64,000 bases of DNA from Neodontobutis hainanensis (GCA_024349245.1 JALDNG010000024.1:7915001-7979000), one strand, 5' to 3'. Numbered from the stretch's first letter, positions 10,970 to 24,273 are shown. The notes: generated from the sequence alone by a model not told the origin. Numbers and translations are program-made.

Positions 10970-13208
10970 ATCTGGAGATCTATGGCTTGGTTTCAATGAA
11001 CTTGCACTAGAATCATATGTAGAGCCCGACCTCGCAGACTGGTGTGTTTCTGTTTTCTGTTTCATACTTAGACTTAGTGGCCTATATGAAATGTAGACTG
11101 TAGTGTCTGGAGCATTTGGGACACCTACATCTGTGCAGAGTGGTATTTAGGTAGACCAACATGTCCCACTTTCAGCTGCCCAGCCCTCTTTTGTAATTTA
11201 CTCAAGGCATAAACCTTTTCTCCCGTGCACTAGACTAGTCTACAGGTTTACTGTCTAGACTCTCCTTACAGAAAACGTTTTCAAAGATTTATGAGCAGTA
11301 GCCCAAAGCCGCTGCTCAGTTTAGACCCACAGGCTATGATCTCTCTCATGGATTTACTGTGTTTTGGGATAAACAGATGTGTTCTTTGTTTTTAGTGTGA
11401 GCAGAACAAGATGGAATAAGACTTTAAAGCAAGTGCCAAGGCTTATTTCTGACCATTTTGTAAGCAGCTAGCAATTAACGTGATAGTGGGCACAGTAGTA
11501 GAATACAGGCAAACTCACAGCTGTTAAGATTTCTGTAGTTACGAGTTGAATAGCTTGTATTTTATAGAATGAATGTACAAATCTGACACAAATACATGCA
11601 GACCTATAAAGTTTGCCAATGTGGTCACATAATGCCACAGTAACCACACTGTGCTGTGTAAAAACATGACTACTGTCTGTCTGCTCACATTTATTTATGT
11701 TAAATAATTTACCTATGCATTCCTGTCTGTGGAGGCAGGGGTAAACTCTACCTCTGTAGCACTTAGAAGACATGCAGACTCCACACAGAAGGGCAGCTAC
11801 TGGTCGGCTCAGGGATCAAACCCACAACCTTCTTGCCCTTTGTTCATATGTCATCATAAAAAAAGACTTTAGACCTAAATATGTTCATAATTGTGATGTA
11901 TTTTATGCAGTGTTGCTTTAACTATTTAATAATTCATTAATTAGTCATAATTATTTGTCATGTACGATAGTATTCTATCCAGCATTGACTAAGACCTGTG
12001 GCTCAGGGACAAAATGTTTTCTGTTTCATGCTTTCTTTTTAATCTGTTTAATTTATGATGACCTGAGAACAACTTTTATCCTTAGTACAGTATATCAGAT
12101 TATGGCAGATGTGTGACTTTAAAGAAGAGCTTTCTGTAGTAATCCCATAAATCCCTGGGATCAGGTTTTTCAACTGAATTTACAAAAATAATGCAATATG
12201 CACAGAATGAATAAATTTTGTATTTCAGTCAATTAAAATATTTTGTTCAATGGCTTTCAACTGCTTATCCCGTTTGGTTTGCAAAAGGGCCGGAGCCAGT
12301 CCCTGCGGTTTTGGCTGTGAAGGCTTGTCTTTTGCAGAGTATTTAAAGTAAGTCAATTAATTTCCATGATACAGTCTTTTGTCTGTGAGTATTTGTGTAA
12401 ACCACAGTGTCCTGTTCCCACACAGCCTTCCTTAAAAGTTTTATGTAACACTGTCTCTTGGATCGTCTCAACTGCTGCCATAAACTGACTCAGATGGCAG
12501 ACAAAACACAAGTAGTGTATTTCCATCTGGTCTCTGAGAAACATCCACCTGCCAGGCTCTTTCGGTTCCGCCGGATGTGTCTGCTTGGCAACATGACACT
12601 ACTAATTATACTGATCCCAGTCTGGGCCTTGAAATATTTTTGGGAAAAGCCCAATTTTTTGCACTTTTGAAGTCAGGCCATATGTTGTCCTTTTATAGAC
12701 TTTTATAGACAAACAGTTTTCTTCTAAACCCATACCAATATGTTTTTTTTTTTAATTAAGCCCCATTAGGTACAACTCAATTTAAAGTCTCTTAACTGTT
12801 GACATTGTATTTCTGTGAGTATTTCCTTTCCTCTCCAGAGTGAATCCTGTGAGACAGTGTGCTGTATTAAGTTGTGGGTCTATATGTGATCTGTCACTGT
12901 GTTTCAGTTTCTCTGAGGTTGCTATGTTGTGGTTTGGACAATAACTTTAGTGGACAGCCTAACAAACTCCGCCAGATCGCTGCAGCTTGTGGCCACCGAC
13001 CTGTGGTCAGCGCATCAGACTGCAGACGGGCTTACACTCGTGTGAGCGGGCGAAACATAACAATGGCGGGTAGATAGGCGACGACACATGATATGTACAC
13101 ATGCCAGTGTGAATGTGGTATAGTTTTCAAAGAAAAAAGGGATTCACATAGTGTCTAGAAAACACAGTAGCTGCTTCTTTATATTTAAGTATAAAATTTA
13201 CATTAGTT
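10970..13208. other. Intergenic with a relic repeat near 11770-11840
   Basis: No gene recognised between the MITE and the 3' end of erp27. At about 11770-11840 the sequence GCAGACTCCACACAGA followed by GGGATCAAACCCACAACC resembles a dispersed motif common in fish interspersed repeats; I read it as a decayed repeat fragment of unknown class. Confidence 0.35.
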
Positions 13209-16200
13209 TTACAGTTCAGTCTTGGGTTCTGCACCAGCTTGGTCCTGAAACAAAAGAGAAACATGGAGATATTATGACAAATGCATAAGTTATAAAGAGT
13301 AGAGACAAATGCTGTGTGAGATATCTGTCAGTAATGACAAAGGCAGTTTTGTTAGTTATTGGTTAGTTAGGCTTTTGCTTGACTTTTGGACAATTTTGCT
13401 TCGTAGTACAAACACGTGAAAATCAATCTTGACAAGCAAAGTATTCACGGTCCAAACCTTGGCGTTACCGGCTGCTTGTGACCAGCGATGTGGCAGTTCT
13501 GACATGTCTAGCCGTGTTTTAGGTTTAGATAGATAAGATAGATAAGTCTTTATTGTCATTGCACATTTCCATACAACATCATTTCCTTTGAGAGCAGAAG
13601 GATACACTTTAACAAATAAATAGAATTGAAGATTGAAGATGTTGAGCCCGTTTTACCAAAACGAACTTAAACCACATGGCGCTGCTCTGATTGGATAAAT
13701 CTGTGGTGATAAATTCAATCACCATTTATTTATTTAAAGTACCTGCCTTTTTGCAAACACTTTCAACAGGAACCCTCACAGATGATACTGTGGAACAGAC
13801 AATGTTCTGTGGAGCAGTTACCATGCATCCTCTAATATGTGAAATACCTCAATATAAAACATATTCAGCTTTAAGTGCCACCTATTGCTGTGTGATTAAT
13901 GTGTTTGGAGCATTTTAAAGACATTGTGCTGGCACACTCCATATGCCTGTCTGTCAGACTTTTACTCTCAGCTGAAGCACTGTGTTGTGTGACAGGCCAA
14001 ATTAGTGTGAGGTTTCCTGACTTGTGTGTGGTACACTGACATCACAATAACAAGAAGAAACACTTGTGCTCCTGTTGTGCTGAAAGGCCCAGATTTGGAG
14101 CTACTAACTGGGAGAGGCACAGTGTAGTAGCGTTAACCTTTGGCTTCTTTATGTAATGTATAATTTGAGAAAACAGTGCTTTAACAGAACAATATCAAAA
14201 CCTGTGCCAACAGTGATGGTCCAATATTCAACACTTTAGGTCCTATTTTCCATTTATTTACCTTGAGCTCTCCTCGTAGGAAGGACTGGCAGAAGTCTCG
14301 CACTCTCTCGGTAGAAATGTCTCCCTCAGGAAGGAGCCATTTCATGTCTGAGACGCCATCGTAGATGCCAACTCGTGGGAGGTCTTTGGACTTGAGGCCA
14401 AAGTAGCCGAGAGAGCGGGAGTTGGACTTTACTGCCCCGTTGATCAGAACAAACAAGAACTAGAAAAACAAAGTGATGGTTAGAAGAGACGGCTGCTACT
14501 TTTAGAGGAGTGTTCTGTTATGTCTAGGCCTTTGTTGCATAATAACCCTCACCTTGCCAGTGAACTCTGGAGCCAGAGCGCCCATTTGCTGCTTCAGATC
14601 ATCGTAGTCTTTGCCGCCTCTGTTGGCAAAGATCACAAGGTGTGTCTTGATCTCAGAGTGGAACAGACCCACTGCTGTCTGACAGGAAAAAAACAGTTTT
14701 AATGTTTTGATAAATGGAAAAAGGCACATACTATCCTGAAAAACAACGCCAGTATCAGCAGTTAGACCTACCACTTGGTTGTATTCTGTGATGTAGCGGA
14801 CCTCATTGATGGTGATGAAGTTCACAAGTCCATCTGCGTCCAGCTTCTTGGCCTCGGAAAGCACTAGGTTTTCTTGATGGTCATCTGCCTGGAGTCACAT
14901 GACGAACAGTGTCACCACTGTATCTTACTATGGGCTCAAATAAAGATGCAGAATACCTTTCTAAAGATAGTGACGGTGTCTGAGGAGACGCTGTAGTTGG
15001 CCCACACTTCCTTCTGACTGCAAATGGCTGCAGGAACTGAATCGACTCTCTTCACAGCAGCCAGGAGTTCCTTATAGCCGTGACTTTGCTCTCCCTGAGA
15101 CACAGGACATGTACCTCAGCTCTGCATGTAGCATTTAGTCCTTGATTCTAGTCACTGATGATTATCATACTCAATTTTGTCTCAAAACAAAGAAAAAATA
15201 AGCATTTTCTTTTATACTTTTTTACAATTGTTTTTCTCTTCTGCACAAAGAATTAGTCTGGTTCCTCTCGATCTGGGTTCAGGCAGGACAAATTGATGGA
15301 GATTAAACCAATCAATCCAAACCAAAGCAACCTGACATAAGCAATGCAACAATAAGACGAATAACACTTCAAAATAAAGCCCACAGTTTTGGTTATAACT
15401 GGTCGGGGGTGTTGGGCCGGGGTGGAGGACAGGCTAAACGGGAGGGGGTCCAGACCCACTTGATTTCCCTAAAAAATAACTTAAAATACATTAAAATATT
15501 TTGTTTGAAACAGGTTTTCTAAAGGGTTTTTGTAGCTGCCAAGGTCTTGCTGACAAATGGTTTTCTTTCTAAATCCAAGGCTAACCTGGCTGTTATTCAT
15601 CTTGAGATTAATGAACCGAAGAGATGAAATAGAATAGAACGTGACTATAACATGTATAATTTATATCTTCGACACATAAATAAAAATACAGTACAACTTG
15701 CAGGAATTACAATAACAAGCTTGACCATATTTTGTTTGTTAAGCTAATAATTCCTACTTCTTTTTAGTGGCATTGAGGTAATTAGAAGGTTTTTGTAATT
15801 ACATTTGAAACTGAGCTGAATACTCAAAACACGTGACTGACTCACAAATGGTGATAAATAAAAAAACAAATAGTGAAGATAAAGAGAGTAGCATCATTTG
15901 ACTTTTTTTCACTTTGATTATGTCTCTGATGGAAAATAAATCTGGGGGCATTTAAATCACATTTAAATTTCTAGCCATTTTTCTTCCCAGGAGCGTTGAA
16001 AACAAAGGGTGAATTGCAGGTGGCAGAGAGACAGAAAAAAACACAGACATGTTCTGTGAGCAGATGACTCAAAGGAAGGTGAATCATATCTATTTTTGAG
16101 ACTGGACTGCATGCACAGCAACAGTTTATTTGATCACTTTGCAGCCTGTAATATGTTTTCATTCCCAGTGACTCACAGCACCAATATTCTGGCCAGCTTT

Positions 16201-17247
16201 GGCCCGGAGCATCCTGGTGTTTATTCTCATATGCTCTTCTCTATCTGACTTTCTTGTGCTGAACTTTGCCCCTGCCTTGCACATGTTGACACGAGAGCAA
16301 GTGATGCCAATACCACAAGTCCAGATACGTGTTTGTTTCCTGACAAGTGGCGTAGTGCCACTGTCCCCCGCACTGAGAGTCTAGCCAAGGGGCCAGCTCT
16401 GTGGGACAGCCTTGCTCCACTCCGTTGAGCCAAAGGAGTGGCTGCAGGAAATAGAGCTTTCTTTGAAAAGTATTGCACAGACGAGTGTTTTTCAGGGGGC
16501 TTTCCCAGTTGTTTTAAATAATAATTTCTCTGCTCATGTAGCCAAATGTTTGTTGTTCTTTTATCAATTTTACTTTCTGAAGAAGCATGCATACTTACAG
16601 TTTTGCTTCCACCAAAACCATCTACAGATATGAGTTTTTAATAATTACAAAACATATCTACATAGATTTCAGTTTTATGTTATGCATGTGCTGCTCAATG
16701 TTCTCTAGACATTTAATTAGATATTATCCAGATTTTTCTCTACTTTTGTCATCTTTAGATGAAGCCTCTCACACGTTAGTGGAGTACTGGCATGGCAATG
16801 TGAAGGGGGTCAAATGAATCAGAATATCAGGCCCAGGTGCATCTGAAACAATTATTAGTTTTACAACAACAAAGAGAAAATGTTAAGCCGTGATTTCATC
16901 TCATCTCAATTAGGTCAAAGGTCACAAATTTAAGATTTTAAGTGATATTTAAGTGATTTTGAGGATTTTTATCTGACCTCCAGAAATCCAACCAGCACCA
17001 CTTCAGCAGAGTCAATAAAGGCTTCGACTGCCTTAGTGTCATTCAACCAAGGAAGGACAATATCTGAGGACAACACGCACAAAAATATACCAGACAATGC
17101 AGCATGGTTTGGAACAGAAACAGCTTATATTGTCATATCAATTGAGACATTTACATTTACACAGAAAGCAGATTAACAAAAGTCTTTACCTTTCTCTTTG
17201 GCTGAAACAAAAGATACCAGCAGCAAGAAAAACACTCTCGCCAGCAT
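13209..17247 (-). CDS. erp27: Endoplasmic reticulum protein 27
   Basis: Non-catalytic member of the protein disulfide isomerase family, with two thioredoxin-like b-type domains. The human protein binds unfolded clients and PDIA3 in the ER. Exons (minus strand): 17190-17247, 16978-17063, 14957-15094, 14772-14888, 14553-14678, 14262-14459 and 13209-13244; phases join exactly to 252 residues (human 273). A signal peptide (MLARVFFLLLVSFVSA) opens the protein. The b domain contains VVLVGFLEG and TVTIFRKADD. The second domain contains ITEYNQVTAVGLF, matching the human ITEYN-type segment, and FLFVLING. The C-terminus is KTEL, an ER retrieval signal of the KDEL class. There is no CxxC active site, as expected for ERp27. 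Intron 2 is 1.9 kb. Neighbouring pde6h on the same side supports orthology with human 12p12. The alternative, a truncated PDIA2-like gene, is less likely because both ends are intact. Confidence 0.93.
13525..13620. repeat. Interspersed-repeat tail inside erp27 last intron
   Basis: GATAGATAAGATAGATAAG runs into TCTTTATTGTCATTGCACA. This kind of simple repeat followed by a 'CTTTATTGTCATTG' string is common at the ends of fish retroposons. Family and limits uncertain. Confidence 0.4.
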
Positions 17248-20200
17248 TTTCAACACACAGAAAGAAAAATAGACAAAAAGAAGAAGTGAATAAAACCCCT
17301 GAATGCTTTTGTAGAAGTGTGTCTGGATGTCTGTCCAATGTGTGACCTCCACACACTTGTGGACTTTATGGGAACATCCAGGTGTTACTGATAAGTCCAG
17401 CCACTGAATTTCAGAGTACGTGTCACAGAAACATGGGAGAACAGTGAGTCTGTGCTATTACATTTGAATATGGTGTCAATGTGAGGTTAAAATGCTTAGT
17501 AGGGATTCACAAATAGTTTCTAAGTCCCCTGTGTCTCTTTAGTAGCATCCTAGCCTTTCTTTGATAACTTTGCTCCCAAAATGTCTCGTACTGCAGAGGT
17601 TGACATAAATCTGCTGCTGTGGGTAGGATGTTTAGTGCTGATATTTTATCCCCAAGCACTCTCGAAATAGCCAGTGAGAGGTCCTGTCATGGTCCAGATC
17701 CGCTGATTAAATGGGCTGTGCTATGAGTGTTCACCACAGGGGGGACTTGGACTCAGTGGGAAGTGAATGTTGCCTTTAAGGAGTGAACAGGGGAAATCTA
17801 ATGATCTACTATTTGTCCCTTTGATTTGAGAGACATTAATATTCATTTAGGTCCACACACTAGATTAATTTCTAATAGTTCTACATAAACCTAACCATAT
17901 TCAAGCCAGTACCTAGAAAAAAATATTTTAATTACCTCACTTTACCTTCAAGAGACTAAACTAAAATGGCCCAAAATTAATGTTAAGACCATACGAGGGT
18001 TTAGTATTGCGTCCTTGACACAGCGGCTGTACTCCCTTTGTAGAGCCATTTTCCAAAACATTTTCCAAACAAGGTTTTCTCTGACAAATGACTGCCTCCA
18101 GTGAGAAGTTAAGAATAAGGGACACTACATACAATGTTAGACCGAGAAACCTAATTTCGGTTTATTTCCATTTGCGCTGACAGTGCAGAAAAACCCAACA
18201 AACATCCCAAAAATTAGAATGTACCCAAAAGAATGTTTGACGCTTGACACCGTGATTTTAACCCTCTTTTACCGCCTAAAAAAAGGCAGGCCAGTTACGC
18301 ATTGGTCGACCACAGACCAGAAAAAACTGCTGCTAAAAATAAAGTGATGTCTCTAGGACAAGATGGTTGCAATATAATATAAACCCAAAGATTAAGATGT
18401 TTTAAGTGGAGGAGGTGTAAATGTCTAAAATACTAATAAATACTTATACGGCACTAATGGTGACAAATGAGAATCTGTTTCAAGGAACCTATGTAATGTA
18501 CCCAAATGTGTCCTGCATGTTTACATTACAAGGATTAAAGGCAAGACTAATGCTGCAGCAGGGGGATGACTTCAGCGAAAGGCACATCCAAGGCCCGTCA
18601 GGGCATTAACTGTGGCCTGTGCAAAGCTTCTTACAAACTCAAAACAGTCAGTCAACACATTTTCAACAGGACTGTAACTAATAATCTGTATTCCTGTTTG
18701 TTTCTTGCAGTAAATATGCCTTTTATAACATTCTTCAACAAGAAGACTGCAGTAAATCAAAAAACAGACAATGGGGAGAAATTTGAGTAAATCTGTGACT
18801 CTTGTGGACATGTCCAGAATCCGTACTTTGGTCACTGGGCAAACCGACCTTCATCTGTTGTGTTTTAAGAGGTTTTTGTGACATGTGAAAAGTTGCTTTT
18901 AGTTTTCCACAATGAATTCTTACCATTTGCGTGAGTGGTAAGAACAGATTGTCAGCTCTTCGACATGCAACTGTGATGTAATGCAGGTAAACCACAAGCT
19001 GATGGATTACTGGATTTTTGACCATGTGCAGGTCAAAGCTGACTGTATTCCGCAGTTGTGCAACTCTTAACCCTGTCACGTCCAGTGTTGGAGTCACTTT
19101 AGGTCATACTGATCCTCACACTACAAATACAGTCTGCTTCATAAGTCATCTGTTTTCTGGTTCTCATTAATCTGATGTTGTCATGGTAACACAGTGTTTT
19201 GGCAGTATGGACTTTATAAAGACAGTTATCTCACAAGTGCACACAGGACAGGGAGACTCTGTTAAACTTATTACCACCACGACAGCTTCACGTCGCCAGC
19301 AGAGCCATTATCCTGGTCAGGGGGAATTATGGGTAATGCAAAGAAAAAACATTTCTACATTGCTACATAATATGAAGGAGGGCCTGTCTACTGAGTATGT
19401 GGCTTTGTGTATTGGTAATAATAAACATTTACAACAATGCAGGCTTTATCTGCTTTACAATACAAGGGTCTGTGTGAATGTAGAAGCAGCACGAATGTTT
19501 CTGTCCACATGTAGAAGATGAACTAGACAGGAATAGAAACAGAGCCAGTTAAGTGTCTCTACTTAATAATGCATAAAGTGTGGCCACAAGCTTTTTAAAA
19601 GGGTCCTAGATGACTCTTAAAGTAATAATACAGAAGCATGAAAGTGCTTGTAATGGCCAGCCAATCCCAGCAGCAGAGAGGTTTCTATGTTTGTAGAAAT
19701 GATCTTGAGAATTAGGAATCAGAGAGTGATGAGCTACAATGATGCTACTCTGTCTGTGAGTTTGGAAAGTTTAATCCTGAAGGTACAGAATAAAAATAGA
19801 CAAAGGGGTATTTTAAGTAAATACATTAACACACAACCGGATCCTATAAATAAGACCTAAAAACTCATAAAAAAAGAATGGATTGGCCTTTTTCTTTGTT
19901 TTCAGGTGCTGTTGTGATAAAAGAGCAAAGTTTTGTTTTACAGACTTCAGCAGCAAGAGCTCCAACCTAATTTATTTAACAAATCTACTTTCATCAAACT
20001 TTTACCAGGCCAGACAAGAGGCTCATGTTAAGATGACTTTTTATGGGAAACCTGTTTGAACACAATGTGATTATATAAAGAGTTGTTTTGCAAAGCACCT
20101 TTGTCAGCATTATTTTACTTTTTATTTAACCCTTAAACAAATGTTCCAAATCAGAAACATGTTTAAGTATAATCTCTGTGAACTCTTAGAACGATTGTAC

Positions 20201-20356
20201 TTTAAATGTTGTCTGGCACAAAGCTGTGTTAAGTCCTTTATGCCTTGTACGGTTAGGGTTAATGAGCTCAAGTCCAAATAAACACAGCTGAGCTTTTACT
20301 AAAAATGCACTGCTTTAAATAAACAACAAAACATGTTTACTATTCAAAATATTGAC
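17248..20356. other. Intergenic between erp27 and pde6h
   Basis: In human this interval holds ARHGDIB. I looked for RhoGDI-like reading frames on both strands and saw none. No RNA gene or clear transposon was recognised. The erp27 promoter should lie just above 17247, but no TATA box is evident. Confidence 0.4.
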
Positions 20357-20362
20357 TTTATT
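20357..20362 (-). terminator. pde6h: Candidate polyadenylation signal of pde6h
   Basis: AATAAA on the minus strand, about 450 bases past the stop codon at 20809-20811. The implied 3' UTR includes a run of about 28 A residues (T on the plus strand near 20530-20557). Confidence 0.45.
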
Positions 20363-20529
20363 GTGCATATATTTTTTTCATCCACAGAATAGACATGGCG
20401 GCTTCACATAAAAATAGAATCTAATATGGCTAATACATGAAACCGACGTGTGCTTGTAGGTTTGGCAGCTTTAAGGAGAAGAGGAGCGTAATGGCAGATG
20501 AAATCCCTAAATAAATATTCTTTCTTTCA

Positions 20530-20562
<33 letters not shown>

Positions 20563-20808
20563 TTCAAATTTACATTACACTTGAAAACAATTTCAGCTTC
20601 AGTCCCATTGATGTTATGTGGTGATTTCAACAGGAAGACATTCAAAGCTAGTGTGAAAGTTTGAATAAAGTGCATTTCCAGAGAGTGCTCTACGTTTTAT
20701 CTTTCGCTGAATTTCTCCTCTATAGCAAAACGCTGCCACCATTCTAACGCAGCTGCTTAAAAACCAGTGCCTGAGGGACAAGGAGCGTCGAAAGCCACAA
20801 AATGGGGA

Positions 20809-21120
20809 CTAGATGATTCCATATTTGGCCAGGTCGCTGAGCTCCATGTCTCCAAATGCCTCCCATGGGCAGATCACTGTGATGTCAGTGCCCAGGCCCT
20901 CCATGCCGGGGATGTCGTCTCCGAATCTAATGGACAAGGCAAGAACATGTATGAGTACATCCTGCAGATGTAAAGCAAGGCTGATGATAATAAACTGCTT
21001 TGGTTCTCACCCCTTCTGGCCTGGCTTTGGGGCCTTGCTCTTGAATGTGCGCACAGTCCTCTGCTTGAATTTGGGAGGAGCCCTCTTTTCGGCAGGAGCT
21101 GCGACTGGAACGTCTGCCAT
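20809..21120 (-). CDS. pde6h: Cone cGMP phosphodiesterase inhibitory gamma subunit
   Basis: Small inhibitory subunit of photoreceptor PDE6. It blocks the catalytic site in the dark and is displaced by transducin. Coding exons (minus strand): 21011-21120 and 20809-20926; 75 residues (human PDE6H 83, PDE6G 87). Order: short Ala/Pro N-terminus, the PPKFKQR and FKSKAPKPGQKG polycationic region that binds transducin and PDE6 alpha, then the near-invariant FGDDIPGMEGLGTDITVICP and WEAF, ending AKYGII, the segment that plugs the catalytic pocket. The intron splits the codon for the last Gly of QKG, as in vertebrate genes. An acceptor (TTTTTCAG) lies just before the ATG, so a non-coding first exon is expected. 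The choice of pde6h over pde6g rests on the shorter N-terminus and on the erp27 neighbourhood, which matches the human PDE6H locus. Confidence 0.93.
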
Positions 21121-21390
21121 TGTGAATATTTACTGAAAAAGAGAAGGAATAATCATTGTTGTTTGAGTTACATGAGTTTCTTCCCCAAAGTTTATTCAAA
21201 GTTTACTGAGTGTCAATAGAGATTCTATTCAAATTTCTTCTAAAAACAGCAACAACTCCTTCTACCCAACACTGAAAGAAAGGTGCAGCAATTACTGGTG
21301 TTTTTTTCTCAGCGATTTGTTCAAAGAACAGACCTGCAGCTAAAAACCTCACCGAGAATAAAGTAATAAGGTATTTTTCTCTCTTACCTT

Positions 21391-21445
21391 TGGTTCTCTG
21401 CTGCTGGTGCTGAGCCTGTCGGATTCTCACTGGTGGTAAGTCTGG
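21391..21445 (-). other. pde6h: Non-coding first exon and promoter of pde6h
   Basis: On the minus strand the sequence AGAACCAAAG is followed by the donor GTAAGAGAG, with exon sequence above 21390. It would join the acceptor just upstream of the ATG. A TATA-like TTTAAAAGG lies about 25-30 bases further up, near 21466-21474. Exon limits at the 5' side are estimated. Confidence 0.55.
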
Positions 21446-23452
21446 CCCTGTCCGCCTTTTAAAGTCCTCTCATCTGTATAATCTCATTAAAAGTTCATTC
21501 TGGTATCACTCAATGAGCCAAGTTACAGCTTAGTTACAAATAAACAAGATCAAAAAGTAGAAGACATTAATAGTAGTTTCCTTTTAAGTATGTCAGCTTT
21601 TCAATTAATGGCCAAAGTGAAAGTCTGTGTTTACAGGTTGTGGCCTGTTAAGTACAGCTGAGCAACACAATCCCAGGACAAATGTGAAGTACAAAAGGTG
21701 CTATGGTTCACACGGATTTACTTTGTTTTTGAAGCAGAGACACTTAAACTGGGTCCAGTGTGTGTGGCAGTCTTACCTTCATTCTCAATTATTTTTTTTT
21801 GATGACATTGTTTTATTTTGGTGGTGTACATAAGTTAACAAGATGTAACATGTTACATAAATAAAGCTCTACACTGATTCACTGAGTGTGTTTGGTGTCT
21901 ATACTTAAAAAAATATTATTATCCCTTTATTTTCCTCATGGGGAAGTTCATTGTCGGCAGCCACCACCAGGGGGCACCCAGTATGTTTTTGATGTTGGTG
22001 GGGAAAACCGGAGGACCTGGATAAAACCTATCCAAGCAGTTGAACGCCAGACCAACAGTGCCACCATACCGTCTACTTCAGATAATTGTCCCCCAATATG
22101 ACTGGATAGTACAATTCAAAATCATTCCAAAGGTTCAGAATGATAACTAGAATGTTACACATAGTTTTTGAATATGAAATATAAAATGTTGCTATACCAA
22201 CACTTTTCTCATTATGTTTGCCATGACACATTGTATCATGAGGACACGCTACTGAAAGTGGGCGCATTGGATGTCCTCTGACTATGTAAAAAAAAAAAAA
22301 CATAAACAGTGTTCTGACGTAGCCCTCACGCAGATCTGGGACATGTGATGTAAGATCAGAAATGGCCGAGCAGATGCTGTGTCACTGAGAGGCAATTAGA
22401 GACTTTGTATCTTGTCTTGGTGCCACACACTGTGCTCACAGACAAGCCTTTTAATAAACAGCCATCGTCAGCAGGTTATGAAAAAATAGTCAATGGAGAC
22501 TAAAGCCCATAAAACTGTAATAAAACATTTGGCTTTGGTTAAGCTAATGTACTGAACAGACACTACTTAATAATGACATCGTCTAATATTGACTGTTTGC
22601 ATTTTTTTGAAACAAAATCAATTGAGGGCCACTTTTCCTTGTACTAAAGTTGTATATAAATTGTGTTTACTTCAGCCAGTGGTCTTTTGGAAGTCAGGGA
22701 ACACAATAGTCCAAAAATATGTGTGGAGAAGAGTATGTGAAGATATGTAATATATGCATTCATAATACAGTCTTAATTTATTGCAGCTAATAAGAAAAGT
22801 CTATTCAGCTACATCCAGTACATTCTAGGACAGACTGGATTCCACTAAACCCACTTTGATTTTTTTTTTCTTTATGTAAGTCTGATGTGTTTGACTCCAG
22901 CTTTGGGTTGTTGATGTTCTGAGCACTTGCTTGGGACAATTCTGGTTTCTAAATGCCCTTTTACTCGTTTAACAAAAAATGTAGACATTACTAAATACGG
23001 ACAAAACCGGAAAATTTTAACATATTGTGAACATATTCTGTTGCTATATGCAACATGTTTAAATGGAGCAGCTCAGTTAATATGTTATTATTAATCAAAA
23101 TGTCTGCTCTGTAAGCTACAGACCAAAGTGCAGAGAATGTTCTAAGATAAGACAGAACCTAATAGCAGATAATGGCCTGAGAATGAGTTGTCCAGGACAG
23201 AATCTGCTCACACTTGACAGAGACAGTGTCTTACCCTTAGGCTAATTATGGAATTAGGTAAATCTGATTCTATTTTAGCTGACCATGTGATCTAAAAAGT
23301 CAAGAGTTAAAAATAGTCAAAGCTGTGTGTGTAACAAGGCTTAAAGGAGCTGCATGATAGCTTTAGTCTATAATTTGATCTAATCTGATGGCGTTAGATC
23401 AGGAGTGGGACTAGGACAACAAACTCTTTTTTTTTGTACAGAAGAATCCACA
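21446..23452. other. Intergenic with an old repeat fragment
   Basis: No gene recognised. At about 21910-22035 a segment with CCCTTTATTTTCCTCATGGG and GGGGAAAACCGGAGGACCTGG resembles dispersed fish repeat consensus strings; I take it as a decayed retroposon of unknown family. Confidence 0.35.
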
Positions 23453-23720
23453 TTGGCAGATGCAGCTGTTGCAGTTCCCGCCGACAAGAAGGGTCCTCCC
23501 AAATTCAAACAGAGGGCCATGTGCACTTTCAAGAGTAAGGCCCCAGAACCAGGCCAGAAAGGGTGAGCTTAGGGGTGAAAAAAATTAATTTTCCTTTCTC
23601 AGATTTGGAGACGACATCCCCGGCATGGAGGGCCTGGGCACTGACATCACAGTAATCTGTCCATGGGAAGCTTTCGGAGATATGGACCTCAGCAATTTGG
23701 CCAAAGACGGAATTGTCTAG
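23453..23720 (+). pseudogene. Inverted second copy of pde6h lacking its start codon
   Basis: Two blocks, 23453-23562 and 23603-23720, match the two pde6h exons in length (110 and 118 bases), phase and intron position. The intron is only 40 bases but keeps GT and AG ends, so this is a DNA-level duplicate and not a retrocopy. A pyrimidine-rich acceptor (TTTTGTACAG) precedes it, as in pde6h. The expected ATG reads TTG; the next in-frame Met falls within the polycationic region. The core FGDDIPGMEGLGTDITVICP is intact, but RTVRTF has become RAMCTF and the C-terminal AKYGII has become AKDGIV. It could be a pseudogene or a gene with a start in an unseen upstream exon. I favour pseudogene. Confidence 0.75.
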
Positions 23721-24273
23721 AAGCCCTCCGATGTTTACCATAAACATCATACCTCCTTGCACTCTCTTCTAAAATGCAATACCATTATTTACACCCATTT
23801 TTTCTTATGCCTTACCTTTTAGGCTTACCGTACCCTAAAAAAGATGAATGTTAATGCTCAAATTAAAATCTAAAATGTATCCCAACTGATTCAATGCTAT
23901 ATACATTTGTGTCTATGTTTTTGTTAAACTGAGCAAACCTACCCACTGCTCCATTTGCACCTGGATCCTCTGTGAGTGTCCATGTCTCTACTCACCACAC
24001 TTTTTATTGCCTTTTCCACTCCATGACCCTACCTCATTGAAGCCTTTCCTCCTTAATGTACAGCTAAAGTCATATATATATACTGACATAAAGTCAGTTA
24101 TATTTATGTTTTTGGGAATCATGAAGAGGGATTTGAAATTAAATGGGCACATTAGTTTGACACAGGTAGGGTTGTCAATAAAAGAAAATCCCCATAAAGC
24201 GTTGTGGTTTGTTATGTACACAGTAAGACAAATTTAACTGACTTGTGTCTAACCTTGTGTTAACCTCATTATA
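23721..24273. other. Intergenic, nothing recognised
   Basis: Flank between the pde6h copy and the left end of the Tc1 element. No supported reading frame. An AATAAA-like polyadenylation signal for the pde6h copy is not obvious. Confidence 0.4.

Noticed and set aside
16227..16592. 121-residue minus-strand frame inside erp27 intron 2
   Set aside because: No domain features, no splice phase fitting erp27, composition of random sequence.
17248..20356. Possible arhgdib gene expected from human gene order
   Set aside because: No RhoGDI-like exon on either strand; only short unsupported frames.
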